Shown here piece by piece: positions 1-10,449 of a DNA stretch of 64,000 nt. Position 1 is the first letter of the stretch; each line of letters begins with the position of its first letter. The notes beneath the pieces are model-generated. The model saw nothing but the letters and a program-made list of their open reading frames with translations, searched no databases and was not told the DNA's origin. A program made the position numbers and the translations under genes. Source of the DNA: Notolepis coatsorum (Eukaryota > Chordata > Actinopteri > Aulopiformes > Paralepididae); assembly GCA_963971535.1 (NCBI GenBank), contig OZ020585.1:22566005-22630004 (forward strand), given 5' to 3'.

Positions 1-254
1 GGGGGGGGGGTTCAGAGCAGGCTGCCTGTTCCTTAATGATAAGCAAGCAGTGCAAGAATGCGGAAGCATTCTACCGTAGTGGCGTGCGGTAATGCGCCTT
101 TCATTTTCCGCCGCCCAGCGCCCAGGTGCGTGCACCGGCGGCGGCGTGCTCGCTCAGGTGCGTGCGTGCGCCGGCGTGCTCGCGCATGCGCATGAGATCC
201 CGCCTTGGTTCGACACGAGCGGAGCTCAATATATATAAGTCACCGCCCCTTATT

Positions 255-351
255 CAGTATCGAGAAATAGCTCAATTGGCAACACTGCATGGCTGTGGAT
301 CCTACAGCTCGTTTGCTGGCGAGTTCGAATCCCATAAAATATATTTTTTTT
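255..351 (+). other. tRNA-like pol III promoter segment
   Basis: TAGCTCAATTGGC at 268-280 fits a tRNA A-box and GAGTTCGAATCCC at 321-333 fits a B-box. They are 41 bp apart, and a T-run at 345-351 could terminate pol III. A convincing acceptor stem could not be folded by eye, so this is more likely a decayed tRNA-derived (SINE) head or a chance tRNA-like sequence than a tRNA gene. Confidence 0.35.
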
Positions 352-387
352 AACGTGATTTTTTTTTTAACGTGTATTCTTTCGCCG

Positions 388-667
388 GTTAAGGTTAGGC
401 ATGGTTAAGGTTAAGGTTAAGGTTAGGCATTGTTTCGGAGTTGGTTAAGGTTAGAACGGTTAAGTTTAGGCGCTGTTAAGGAGCTGGTTAAGGTTAGAGT
501 TTGTCAAAGAGAATGGCAATATTCTTTCTATGGTTAAGGTTAGGCATGGTTAAGGTTAAGGTTAAGGTTAGGCATTGTTTCGGAGTTGGTTAAGGTTAGA
601 ACGGTTAAGTTTAGGCGCTGTTAAGGAGCTGGTTAAGGTTAGAGTTTGTCAAAGAGAATGGCAATAG
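388..667 (+). repeat. 145-bp tandem duplication of GGTTAAGG-type sequence
   Basis: Two nearly identical copies of a 145-bp block lie in tandem (ATGGTTAAGG at 401 recurs at 546). Each is made of variants of GGTTAAGGTTAGG, followed by TTTGTCAAAGAGAATGGCAA. A further short piece with the same words is near 62160-62215. The repeat is related in composition to, but is not, the vertebrate telomere hexamer. Confidence 0.8.
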
Positions 668-1265
668 ACAGCCTATTTCCGCGCGACAGCTCCCAAAGCG
701 GGCCTGAAAAGAAAGGCGCTTTACCGTAGTGGCGTGCGGTGACGAATGCTTCCGCATTTTTGCACTGCTTGCTTATCATTAAGGTAGACGCGAGCAGGCT
801 GGGGTCCAGGGTGAGGCAGGCAGGCAGAATCGTCTGTTATTTCCCCTGCGCTTCCCATCCTTTCCCACCTGCTGTTTCAACCCATAAGGCTTCCAACAGG
901 ATACCAGGCACTCTTTCCCTCTGTCAGACCTGTTCAATAAACCAAAGTACAGATTAAAAGTTACCTTGATATATTAGTAATCTCTCCAAAGTTACATTGA
1001 CACATAAGTAATACCTCTCCAAAGTTACCTTGACACATAAGTAATACCTCTCCAAAGTTAGACTGCGCAGGGAATGGGGAACAGGCTGATGCCCATATTG
1101 TGAGCATTCGCCTGTTCCCTGGACCTTTATTCCCTGTTCTCCTCACCTCACCAGCCCCCACCTTTGGACTTTCCCTGTCTACTCTCCTCAACAGCCCCCA
1201 CCCTTGCGATGTTTTACTCTCCTCTACTCTTTACCAGCCCCCACCCTTGGACTACCTTTCGCAGC

Positions 1266-2333
1266 TGTCATAGTTTATGATTAGCGCCCCAGAGGGCTTT
1301 AAATACCTGGACCTCCCTCCAGTCCTGTTCGGGTCGTTCTTGTTACTACAATCTACTGCCGCGTCTCCGGCGTGAGACGTCGTGCCACCCCTGTACTTCA
1401 CCACCTGTCGCCGTTTGCCTGGAGTGGGACGCCGTCTACGCTCTCTAATTCTCTACGGGAGGTTTTCCAGTGTTCCCACTCCAGACGTCAAGCCGGCGCG
1501 CATCGCTTCCTATTTCCACGGGAGGATGCGCCTCTTCGCCCCGGTCCCCTGGGACCCCTGTGTTCTGCGCTGCCCGTCTGCAGCATCCGAGGGGGATCTC
1601 CGTGCCAGGCCTGGAGTGGTGTTCCCACTACAGACGTCAAGCCGGCGCGCATCGCTTCCTAATTCCACGGGAGGATGCGTCTCTTCGCCCCGGTCCCCTG
1701 GGACCCCTGTGTTCTGCGCTGCCCGTCTGCAGCATCCGAGGGGGATCTCCGTGCCAGGCCTGGAGTGGTGTTCCCACTCCAGACGTCAAGCCGGCACGCT
1801 CCCACTCCAGACGTCAAGCCGGCGCGCTCCCACTCCAGACGTCAAGCCGGCGCGCATCGCTTCCTAGTTCCACGGGAGGATGCGTCTCTTCGCCCCGGTC
1901 CCCTGGGACCCCGGTGTTCTGCGCTGCCCGTCTGCAGCATCCGAGGAATATCTCCGTGCCAGGCCTCCGCCGTCGGAACCCTGTCATCCCTGTAAGCAGC
2001 TCTGGCCCTCGCCCTGTCCAAGGCCTTAACCCTGTTCTCTGTCCCTGTCTCCAGCCCGCCTCTCCGGGCCTCTGTCCCTGTCCCCCTCTCCAGTGCCCCT
2101 GGTCCTGGTCCTTGACATTTTACCCTGGCCCTGTCCCTTAGCCTTAGTCCCTTAGCCTGTTCACCTCTTAAAGGCACAGTGCCGCATTTTCCCTATTTTC
2201 TTTGACTCCAGTGTTTTTGTGTTTTCCCTTAAAGGGACAGTGCCGCCTTTTGTTCAATAATAAATATTATGCCCTGTTTTGGCTTACTCTCATACCTGTC
2301 TTGTGCGATTGGGGTCGGTTACAAACCATAACA
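1266..2333 (+). mobile_element. Probable solo LTR of a retrotransposon
   Basis: The segment begins TGTCATAG and ends CCATAACA, an imperfect TG...CA inverted terminus. It has a TATA-like TTTAAATA near 1299 followed by a pyrimidine-rich leader, and an AATAAA-type signal near 2260 before GCCCTGTTTTGGCTTAC. This is the layout of a long LTR of Gypsy/ERV type. No primer-binding site, internal coding region or second LTR is seen, and no target duplication is evident. Long overlapping open frames at 1372-2177 on both strands come from the GC-rich tandem repeats and are not genes. Confidence 0.5.
1472..1940 (+). repeat. 149-bp tandem repeats inside the LTR
   Basis: GTTCCCACTCCAGACGTCAA starts units at 1472, 1621 and about 1770, a period of 149 bp. 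The third unit carries an additional local expansion of a 28-bp word (CCCACTCCAGACGTCAAGCC) about three times. The units lie between the putative promoter and polyadenylation signal of the LTR, so they would be in its transcribed part. Confidence 0.85.
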
Positions 2334-2527
2334 CATATGGGTCATTCCAGAATTGGAGGACAATTAGGCATCAATACTTTTGAAAAATGGACCCTTTATT
2401 TGATAATTTTCTGTTATGTATTTCATAAAAACAGGTATTAAACCATCAAATAATTGGATTCGTCCAGCTCAGGCATCAAAGGTACACTTTTTATGATACG
2501 TTTTATTTGTTGTGTGCTATGTTTGCC

Positions 2528-2895
2528 GCAACCCTGTTACAAATACTCAGGAAGCTGAAAAAAGTACATTTAAAAATATTTTCAATAAATCCTTTACAAT
2601 TAAGTAAAGAAAGTCACATGCTTACTGAATACTGATTTAATTTCAGATAAGACTTCACTTATATTAATTTAAGCAACTTTGAAATCGATCTTGCCCAACT
2701 TTTCAATAGTCACATCTTTCTTTTTACTCATTTCAGTATTTAATTTCAAATATTTGTTCAAATACATTATGCATTTAATCATGCAAACTATTACATTTAC
2801 AATAGGTTAAACCACTGTGAGCTGAGAAAATCATGTATGATTATTTGAATAAAAATGATATGGCAACAGCCTTCAAATTAGAGTAACAGGGTTGC
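2528..2895. promoter_or_regulatory. Left-end copies of the 13-mer GTAACAGGGTTGC
   Basis: Two exact copies in opposite orientation lie at 2528-2540 (as GCAACCCTGTTAC) and 2883-2895. With six more at the other end of the same transposon, they look like transposase or host-factor binding sites. The binding role is inferred, while the repetition is directly visible. Confidence 0.6.
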
Positions 2896-3264
2896 GCTAA
2901 GTAACAGTTACTTTACTTTTGATTGTAGATCATGACATATGTGACAAATACATACTCAGGACCACAGGAATGTTGTTTAATAATATTATTTTATTTTAGG
3001 ACTCAACAGGATGAGTAGGAATGATACAAAATAAACATGTCAACAAAACCACAAACTGGATCAGAATAGGCCAACAACCTTGCATTCTTGCTGCATTCCT
3101 CACTTGAATAAGCATATCAACAATAGTCATGAACTGATATATTGGGAATAATACAAAATAAACATGTCAACAAAACCACAAACTGGATCAGAACAGGCCA
3201 CCAACCTGGCATTCTTGCTGCATTCCTCACCTGAATGAGCATATCAAAAATAGTAATGAACTGA

Positions 3265-6070
3265 TCAATCTTTTAGAAAGCTGATTTTATGTTCAGATTT
3301 CATTTTTCGTGGCTGGCCAGAGTATCCCATACCTCTCTTGCTATAGCCATGTGGCGCAAGGTAACATTCTCTAGGGGAGGAATGAGGGTCAGCATATCCT
3401 CTGAGCGAGGGATACCAGTGGAGATCATCCCTCAATGGCCAGAAAAAAACGGTTTGCCCCCACTCTATGCATACATTTCACTTGGCAGTGAGTCTCATTC
3501 ACCTCCTGGATGATCCCAGGGTAGATGGTGTGGTCGTACAGCAGGGCACACCATTTCCCCACAACGCCTGGACTGAGCCACTGCACTTCTTCACATACAC
3601 ATGTGCTGTGTATGGGGTCTTCTGTGTGGTCATCTGTGGGATTAAAGCTGAAGATTTTTGGCAATCACACTCCAGATTCCCTGTTGCAGAACATATGCAG
3701 CTGACATCGTGGTAGAGCATTTTCCCAGGTGAAAGAGTGACCACCTGGTGGAGCCTCATAGTGGACGGTACGGCTGGAAGGTCAGCTGGCATTTCTTTCA
3801 CTGCATTATCCACAGCTTGCTCCTGAATGTAAAACAATTTCACTTTTGATTGTTCCTTACTCAGAGCTTGGTACAGGGATAGTGCCGTAGGGATATCAAC
3901 TCCTTGGGCGACAAGCCTGTCGGCCCTCCTCTGCAATGTGCCACCCACACCATCTCGGACACCTTTTCCATGGCTGGCTTCAAAGTAGTTCCATGATCGT
4001 CTTGTAAACCCCCTTTTGAAGATTTCAGTACAAAACAGGTACAAATTGCCACGCTGCTTGTACTGTGTGCAGGGTCCGTCGCTAAGAAAATGGATGGTTT
4101 TCACATCTGGGAGTTTCTCTCTGATTTCCCTCAGGATGGGCTGCAGGTGTTGCCATATGGCAGGTGGTCCCTTTAGTCTGGATGCTGATACAGTGCAGAA
4201 GGAGGTAGGGGCAGATGCCTCCCCCACATAGTAAACCCCAGTGTGCAAAGTGGCCTGTTGGTGTGATGCACCAAAATGGACAGCCTGTACTTCAGTGCTG
4301 TACTTGCAGCTGTAGTTCTCTGAGAAGTCGTTATGGACTGCACATTCATTTGCAGGGAGGTCCAGCTTCAGGGCCCGTGAGAAAGCATATTGCTGCCTGA
4401 TGTTGTAGAGATGGCGCCTGAACTTCTGGAGCAAAATCTGAAAAGTTTCCACCAGCTCTTCTTGGGAGCATTCAAATTCTTTTTTCAAAGTGACCTTTGA
4501 GGCTGCTCCAGGATAATTTTTGTGCTCTTTGTCCACAGTGGCCCACTGAAGGTAGGAGACAGATCGGTGGCTCTGTAGTGGCTTGTGAGTGTATAGGTAT
4601 TGTTGCTGCAGTTCTCACATTCCCCATACATACATTGCTTGCTTGTGGTGTCACACATGATGGCTTGTGTCAGGCTCTCCAAGTCACGTACTTCCTCAGC
4701 TACAGCTGTGTGGAACAACAGGGTTCTCCTTAGGGTTGTGACCGAGATGTGTCGAATCAACTTGTTGACTTTGGATCTTGGAGATGGATTGTTCTTTTTC
4801 AAACGTTGGAGTCGCTTTCTGTATTTTGCTGCCCTCTGTTCAGCTTTCCTCAACGTATCCTGTACTTTCTGGAACTCCCTGTTTAACTTTGCTTTGGTAG
4901 CCCTCAATGTTCTTCTCCCAGCATCACGTTGCCTAAAAGAAAGATATAAACATAAATGCATTGTCACATAATCATTTCACTTGCATGGACTTTTTCCCAA
5001 TTGTAGTTTTGCACCAAACAAAGTAATTACCAGGATTAGACGGGCCTAATAATTACTGAGTACATATATCAAGTAAATTAAATGGTAAATGGTGCATTTA
5101 CTGTATAGCACTTTTATCCAAAGCACTTTACAATGTTTTGTAAAAGATTTAATGATATTTTTTTAAATTAAATTACCTTGAAGTCCCAGTTTGAGAGCTG
5201 ACTGGGTATTCTGGCCTGGCTGGAACGTCTGGACTGACTGGGGCATCAGGGCTGACTGGAGGGGTGTTCAATCCTTCAAGTACAATTTTCCTGGCATCAC
5301 TCCTCTTATGAGCCTCCTTCCATTTTTTACGTTGGGCACGCTGCTCTCTCATACTGCAGTCTTTTAGCCTTTTCTTCTTCCCTGTTTCTACATCTTTTCT
5401 CCACTTATCTTTATCTTTTTCTAAGTACTGCTGTCTCCTCTGTTCATCAGCATCACGCCTGGCACGGTAGCGCCTGATTTTCAGCAGTGCTCAATGGTGT
5501 GGAAGAACTCTGTAGAAATCAATTACATTTCAAACAAAATGTCTATTAACCTTTGATAAAATAATGATTTGGGTAACACCTTACATTAAGTCTGCATTCA
5601 CTACTATTAGGCACTAATAACATAGTTGTTACTAGTACACGTAAGTACAGTTAGTTACAGATGGAACAAGACATCTAATAATTACAAAGAAATGTGTGTA
5701 ATTACACATGTTCATGTTCTACTTCTGTAAAGACATACTGCTGAACTGAAGGAGATGCAACCCTGTTACTGTAGTGCAACCCTGTTACTCTAATTATAGT
5801 AACAGGGTTGCAAGTAACAGGGTTGCAAATCAATGCTAATGTTAGCTTTTACTTCAGGAAAAGATGCTAGCTGAGGAATGTAAGTTACTGTCAATGTCGA
5901 GGTTAAACATAGTTATATGAATAAAGAAAGATACATTTGAAATACATGTGTCTTATTGTGATAATATGAGTAACAGGGTTGTGTTGGCTAGAGTGACACA
6001 GTCAATCAAGGCTGAAAAGATTAGAAAAATATAAAAAGTAGAAGAGAGGACTTACCTTTGGTCTAGCCAT
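3265..6070 (-). pseudogene. Broken three-exon transposase
   Basis: Exon 1 (6056-6070) encodes MARPK and ends at a GTAAG donor. Exon 2 (5177-5509) follows a TTCTACAG acceptor, is very basic (IRRYRARRDADEQRRQQYLEK), and ends at a GTAATT donor. Exon 3 begins at 4932 after TCTTTTAG and runs to a TGA at 3265-3267. It contains a basic coiled segment, a Cys-containing YGECENC, and the core with NDFSENY, FLSDGPCTQYKQ and NYFEASHGKGVRDGVGG. The acidic residues of these motifs are the best candidates for the DDE/D triad (residues 70, 153 and 186 or 195, counting from the ATG ending at 4536). The frame is broken in exon 2 near 5485, near 4520, near 3560 and near 3435, so no intact protein can be made. 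The family recurs in fish and invertebrate genomes, but I cannot name its superfamily. Confidence 0.7.
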
Positions 6071-6174
6071 TTTGTTAGCAGATGGCTTGATGATGTCATT
6101 TCCTGTGTCATGTGACTCACTGTTTTTATTTTTTTCCCTCTATCAGGTGAAATAGGTTTCGGTAACAGGGTTGC
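5757..6174. promoter_or_regulatory. Right-end cluster of the 13-mer GTAACAGGGTTGC
   Basis: Copies lie at 5757-5769, 5776-5788 (both as GCAACCCTGTTAC), 5799-5811, 5814-5826, 5970-5982 (last base changed) and 6162-6174. The first four form a compact inverted array: two pointing one way, two the other. The cluster spans the intron and upstream region of the transposase, so it could also affect its transcription. Confidence 0.65.
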
Positions 6175-6585
6175 ACACATGTTGTGGGACACAACTTCAG
6201 TGCATAATTACTATTATTTAAAATATGTTGATGAATAAACAAATTGTTTTTATAATTACAAGAGACATATATCAACAATCTAATACCAAAAAAGTATATT
6301 TAAAACACATATTTAAATGTTATATTGGACATGCAAGTTGGTCATCAAGAAGGTGGGACAAGAGAAAAGTGCCATTTTAGGGGGTGTTCAAGAGCTCTTT
6401 GGTATTTTAAATAATATTTTGGAACCACTTTTTCCACAACCATATTTACATTTAGTCTCAGGACAAGTACAATTTACATAACAAGTGCATGTTTTAGTAT
6501 TTTGTGCATGGATTGTTTGGAATTTCATGGGTGGGACTGAAAATGTCCTCCAATTCTGGAATGTCCCATATATGTTCACAGGAAG

Positions 6586-6589
<4 letters not shown>

Positions 6590-6627
<38 letters not shown>
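6590..6627 (+). repeat. (AG)n microsatellite
   Basis: An uninterrupted AG dinucleotide run lies just outside the right TIR of the 4.2-kb transposon. Confidence 0.95.
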
Positions 6628-6629
<2 letters not shown>

Positions 6630-6790
6630 CTGACGGCTTGACAGGAGTGAAGGATAGTGACAGATTCTGAGTTCCAACATGCTTATGAAGAGGGCCACTC
6701 AACCAACACTGCCTTAACACAAATGACAACACTACTGTCTAACAGAACCCAGTGTGTATTTTAATGGTAGTTTTGTGGTGGATTTTTGAC

Positions 6791-7271
6791 GTCTCTAGGG
6801 ATGGTTAAATGAAATACAGAGACAAGAGATTGGCCTTAAATCAGAGTGCAAACCACCAGGTTCTCCACGGACATCCAGCAGCCTAAAACAGTGTCACACT
6901 GCGAATTAGATATTCTGAAATAATAAAACAGGAGCAGAAAGAGACTCACGTTAAAGGAATACAATACAGGTTTATTGGAAAAGAAAATAATACAGTACGC
7001 CCATACGGACGGACTTTCAGTCTGTCAGAGTGTATATTCACAGGTCTGTCAGAGTGAAAGTGAAGACAAAGCAATATTGTAATGGCTTAACACAGTGAGA
7101 TAGAGACGCCTCCTTCGATGCATTCTTGGGAGGCTCCAAAAAGGGCTTCTAGCCGGCGCTGACCTTGACAAACTTATCAGGCCAGATGAATGGGTGCCCT
7201 GTCTTTAAACAGAAATCATGACTTCACAAAGAGAGAAGGGGGAGGAGGAGGATGTGAAATTACCCTTCACA
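6791..7271 (-). repeat. 3' LTR (minus-strand element)
   Basis: This is 481 bp, virtually identical to 10450-10930. The terminal TGTGAAGGG on the minus strand is preceded by the purine-rich AAAGTGGGGA. Confidence 0.75.
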
Positions 7272-7790
7272 TTCCCCACTTTGTGCCATTTTTGGCACAT
7301 CCTGGTAATTTCAACCATCAATATCACTAAACCACAGTCTCAAGACACCATGCAGAACATCAAATCAATCAACATTAATACATCATAATGTCATACTTGG
7401 CTAAGTAGGACGATAATTCCAAGCAGGTAATTGCAAAATGTTGCATCCTTAGGTACAATAAAAAATTTTTTTTAAAACATAATAAGGTAGAACAATAACT
7501 CTTGAGAAAGAAAGAAGAGGGGGAAAAAAGTTCAGGTGCAAATTGAAAAGGGGAGGAGTCCCAGGCCGGGGACAGATTGGTCGCTGGCGCCTTATAAAGC
7601 GCTTCTCAGTGACCCGAAGCGCCGACAGCAGTTAATAGGAAACAAAGAACAAATAAAATAAAATGGCAGTCTTAATATAAGTAGTATTTTCAAACTCTGA
7701 ATATGTACCCATATCTAAATCAGAAATTTGACTTTTTAATATGCACACTGGCTTCCCTTGTTGTCATTCTCAGTAGCAGTCACAGTGGAC

Positions 7791-8210
7791 TACAGTAGCA
7801 GTCAGGTGTCTTCCCCACTCCTTCACACACAGAACGATATATCTGTTGCAAGGAGGCTGGATGCCGTTGAGTACAGTAGCAGTCAGGTGTCTTCCCACTC
7901 CTTCACACACAGAACGATATATCTGTTGTAAGGAGGCTGGATGCCGTTGAGTACAGTAGCAGTCAGGTGTCTTCCCACTCCTTCACACACAGAACGATAT
8001 ATCTGTTGTAAGGAGGCTGGATGCCGTTGAGTACAGTAGCAGTCAGGTGTCTTCCCACTCCTTCACACACAGAACGATATATCTGTTGTAAGGAGGCTGG
8101 ATGCCGTTGAGTACAGTAGCAGTCAGGTGTCTTCCCACTCCTTCACACACAGAACGATATATATCTGTTGCAAGGAGGCTGGATGCCGTTGAGTAGAGTA
8201 GCAGTCATCT
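7791..8210 (+). repeat. 80-bp minisatellite, about five copies
   Basis: GTACAGTAGCAGTCAGGTGT recurs at about 7791, 7871, 7951, 8031 and 8111, with a final partial unit. The units are almost identical, pointing to recent expansion within the LTR element, between its open frame and 3' LTR. Confidence 0.9.
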
Positions 8211-8311
8211 CCCCATAGTTGAATACAGCAGCATACCAGGTGCAAAAGGGCTTGTATTGCCGACTGGGGTGCGTGGTAGGGGTTCCTGTGGATCCCAGCA
8301 GCGATGCGTTC

Positions 8312-8956
8312 TTATCTTCGTGGCAGGGCGGGGCTATTGCACAGGGAGCTTAGCTGGAGTTCCTGTCCCAGTTGCCCTCCCAGGGCCTCCACTGATCCCT
8401 GGGCCCCGCTTCCGTAGCACCGGCCCTGCTGTGGTGTTGCCATATCATGCGAGATGTTGAGCAGGCGGTTCCTGTTGGACTTGGGACTGAACCTGATTAG
8501 GTTGTCGTCGTCCTCCGCGGGTTCATATGGGTATGGTGGCTGGTGTGCCGGTGGAGATGGGGCCCCTAGGTGGTGTGGTTGCCCAGGGACAGCGTGGCCC
8601 TGCAGTGGGAAGTACGGCCCTGGTGCATATTCGTTATCTTCTTTCTCCTGCGCTGAGAGAAACGCACCATCCTCCCCCTCACATTCCATAGATCTGAGTT
8701 CGACAGCATTGATTAATACTGCATCTTGGATGTCATGCGTCGCGTTAATGAGATTGCGCCGGCCAAAGGAAAAGAAATCAAACACAAAAAAAACAACAAC
8801 AATTTCAAACATGGTCAGTGTGTTACATGTCTGGATATCCCTCATAGTTGTACTGGCTGGAAACAAAGGGGAAAAAAACTGTTTACAGTTAGCTGTCGCC
8901 CAAGTTGAAACATGTGGAAATAGTGACCACCAGGGGTTACAAGTTGTAACATGCAA
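8312..8956 (-). CDS. Unrecognised 214-aa open frame in the LTR element
   Basis: This is the only sizeable frame inside the LTR element, and it is in the element's own orientation just upstream of the second minisatellite and 3' LTR. A hydrophobic stretch at about residues 48-64 (MFEIVVVFFVFDFFSF) could span a membrane. The C-terminal half is rich in Pro, Gly and Gln with an acidic segment (EPAEDDDN). Position and the hydrophobic segment would suit the tail of an envelope-like or accessory protein, but no diagnostic motif is present and I do not assign a function. The frame may not be translated at all. Confidence 0.3.
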   Translation of the reverse strand: MHVTTCNPWWSLFPHVSTWATANCKQFFSPLFPASTTMRDIQTCNTLTMFEIVVVFFVFDFFSFGRRNLINATHDIQDAVLINAVELRSMECEGEDGAFLSAQEKEDNEYAPGPYFPLQGHAVPGQPHHLGAPSPPAHQPPYPYEPAEDDDNLIRFSPKSNRNRLLNISHDMATPQQGRCYGSGAQGSVEALGGQLGQELQLSSLCNSPALPRR

Positions 8957-9195
8957 TCAAATATCAAAAGGAATGACAAATCCAACTTTAGGACACTGGT
9001 ATTACAAACGCTGTGATGGCGGAAAGACAAGTGCCTCAATAAGCTGTATAAGACAGTGTCTATGGAATTTAGAACATTTGAATAGCACTTATATTCAAAA
9101 GTGCTTGGAATAGAGGCCAAAAAATAAATAAAAAAATGCCTAACTGCTGTGCAGTGGCAGAGCAGGTATAACATTGGAAAAGCATGATAGAGATA

Positions 9196-10449
9196 AACAC
9201 AGATAGTGACCAAAGCCTTGAACTTATCGCATTGTCACATACATAATCAATAACACAGATAGTGACCAAAACCCACATCAAAGTTGAGCTTCTCGCAGTG
9301 TCACGTATGTAGCTTAACACAGATAGTGACCAAAGCCCACATCAAAGTTGAGCTTCTCGCAGTGTCACGTATGTAGCTTATCTTATCTTAACACAGATAG
9401 TGACCAAAGCCCACATCAAAGTTGAGCTTCTCGCAGTGTCACGTATGTAGCTTATCTTATCTTAACACAGATAGTGACCAAAGCCCACATCAAAGTTGAG
9501 CTTCTCGCAGTGTCACGTATGTAGCTTAACACAGATAGTGACCAAAGCCCACATCAAAGTTGAGCTTCTCGCAGTGTCACGTATGTAGCTTAACACAGAT
9601 AGTGACCAAAGCCCACATCAAAGTTGAGCTTCTCGCAGTGTCACGTATGTAGCTTATCTTATCTTAACACAGATAGTGACCAAAGCCCACATCAAAGTTG
9701 AGCTTCTCGCAGTGTCACGTATGTAGCTTATCTTATCTTAACACAGATAGTGACCAAAGCCCACATCAAAGTTGAGCTTCTCGCAGTGTCACGTATGTAG
9801 CTTAACACAGATAGTGACCAAAGCCCACATCAAAGTTGAGCTTCTCGCAGTGTCACGTATGTAATCAATAACACAGATAGTGACCAAAGCCCATATCAAA
9901 GTTGAGCTTCTCGCAGTGTCACGTATGTAGCTTATCTTAACACAGATAGTGACCAAAGCCCACACAAAGTTGAGCTTCTCGCAGTGTCACGTATGTAGCT
10001 TATCTTAACACAGATAGTGACCAAAGCCCATATCAAAGTTGAGCTTCTCGCAGTGTCACGTATGTAGCTTATCTTAACACAGATAGTGACCAAAGCCCAC
10101 ATCAAAGTTGAGCTTCTCGCAGTGTCACGTATGTAATCAATAACACAGATAGTGACCAAGACCTAACCAGGGTTGACTTCTCGCATTGTCACATACATAA
10201 TCAATAACACAGATAGTGACCAAAGCCTAACCAGGGTTGACTTCTCGCAGTGTCACATACATAATCAATAACACAGATAGTGACCAAAGCCTAACCAGGG
10301 TTGATTTCTCGCAGTGTCACATACATATAGAGATAAACACAGATAGTGACCAAAGTAACCAGGGTTGACTTCTCGCAGTGTCACATACATATAGAGATAA
10401 ACACAGATAGTGACCAAAGTAACCAGGGTTGACTTCTCGCAGTGTCACA
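9196..10449 (+). repeat. Large minisatellite with 58-76-bp units, about 19 copies
   Basis: Each unit starts AACACAGATAGTGACCAAAG and ends in CTTCTCGCAGTGTCAC plus a variable spacer (GTATGTAGCTT, with or without ATCTTATCTT, or ATACATAATCAAT). Units fall into subtypes: CCCACATCAAAGTTGAG in the middle and TAACCAGGGTTGA toward the right. The array abuts the 5' LTR, where a primer-binding site would be expected. Confidence 0.9.

Larger units (their letters stand above)
31..784. mobile_element. TIR-bearing DNA element (MITE-like)
   Basis: The sequence at 31-72 is repeated inverted at 744-784 (about 41 bp, one mismatch: CCTTAATGATAAGCAAGCAG against its complement). An 18-bp direct repeat, ACCGTAGTGGCGTGCGGT, sits just inside each end at 73-90 and 723-740. 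The interior has a CG-rich stretch, a tRNA-like segment near 260-335 and a duplicated 145-bp block at 388-667 built on GGTTAAGGTTAGG. No transposase frame is present, so the element is non-autonomous. Superfamily is not assigned and no clear target duplication was found. Confidence 0.6.
1..1070. repeat. Dispersed repeat, interrupted by a TIR element
   Basis: A G-run at 1-10 followed by CAGAGCAGGC, and then 820-1070, match the single uninterrupted stretch at about 11460-11690 (G-run, GCAGAATCGTCTGTTATTTC, and the later GACCTGTTCAATAAACC). The same repeat therefore occurs twice, and here it is split by the element at 31-784. Within it, 961-1070 holds about three copies of a 33-bp tandem unit built on CTCTCCAAAGTTAC. 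Open frames crossing it show no protein family and I read them as chance. Confidence 0.6.
2334..6573 (-). mobile_element. 4.2-kb DNA transposon with TIRs
   Basis: CATATGGG.CATTCCAGAATTGGAGGACA at 2334-2362 is matched inverted at 6544-6573, about 25 of 29 bases. Between them lie a spliced, broken transposase on the minus strand and, near both ends, eight copies of GTAACAGGGTTGC in either orientation. The superfamily is not recognised with certainty. The three conserved acidic positions of the protein fit a DDE/D transposase. The left end directly abuts the presumed LTR end at 2333, and the target duplication is unclear. Confidence 0.7.

Noticed and set aside
388..667. Telomeric or interstitial telomere repeat
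   Set aside because: Words are GGTTAAGG and GGTTAGGC mixtures, not TTAGGG arrays; the block is a 145-bp duplication.
1372..2177. Several overlapping long open frames on both strands (up to 223 residues)
   Set aside because: They follow the 149-bp GC-rich tandem repeats, repeat the same peptide in three frames, and match no family.
9196..10449. CRISPR-like array (regular repeats and spacers)
   Set aside because: Vertebrate-type context, spacers are not unique, units grade into one another; it is a minisatellite inside an LTR element.
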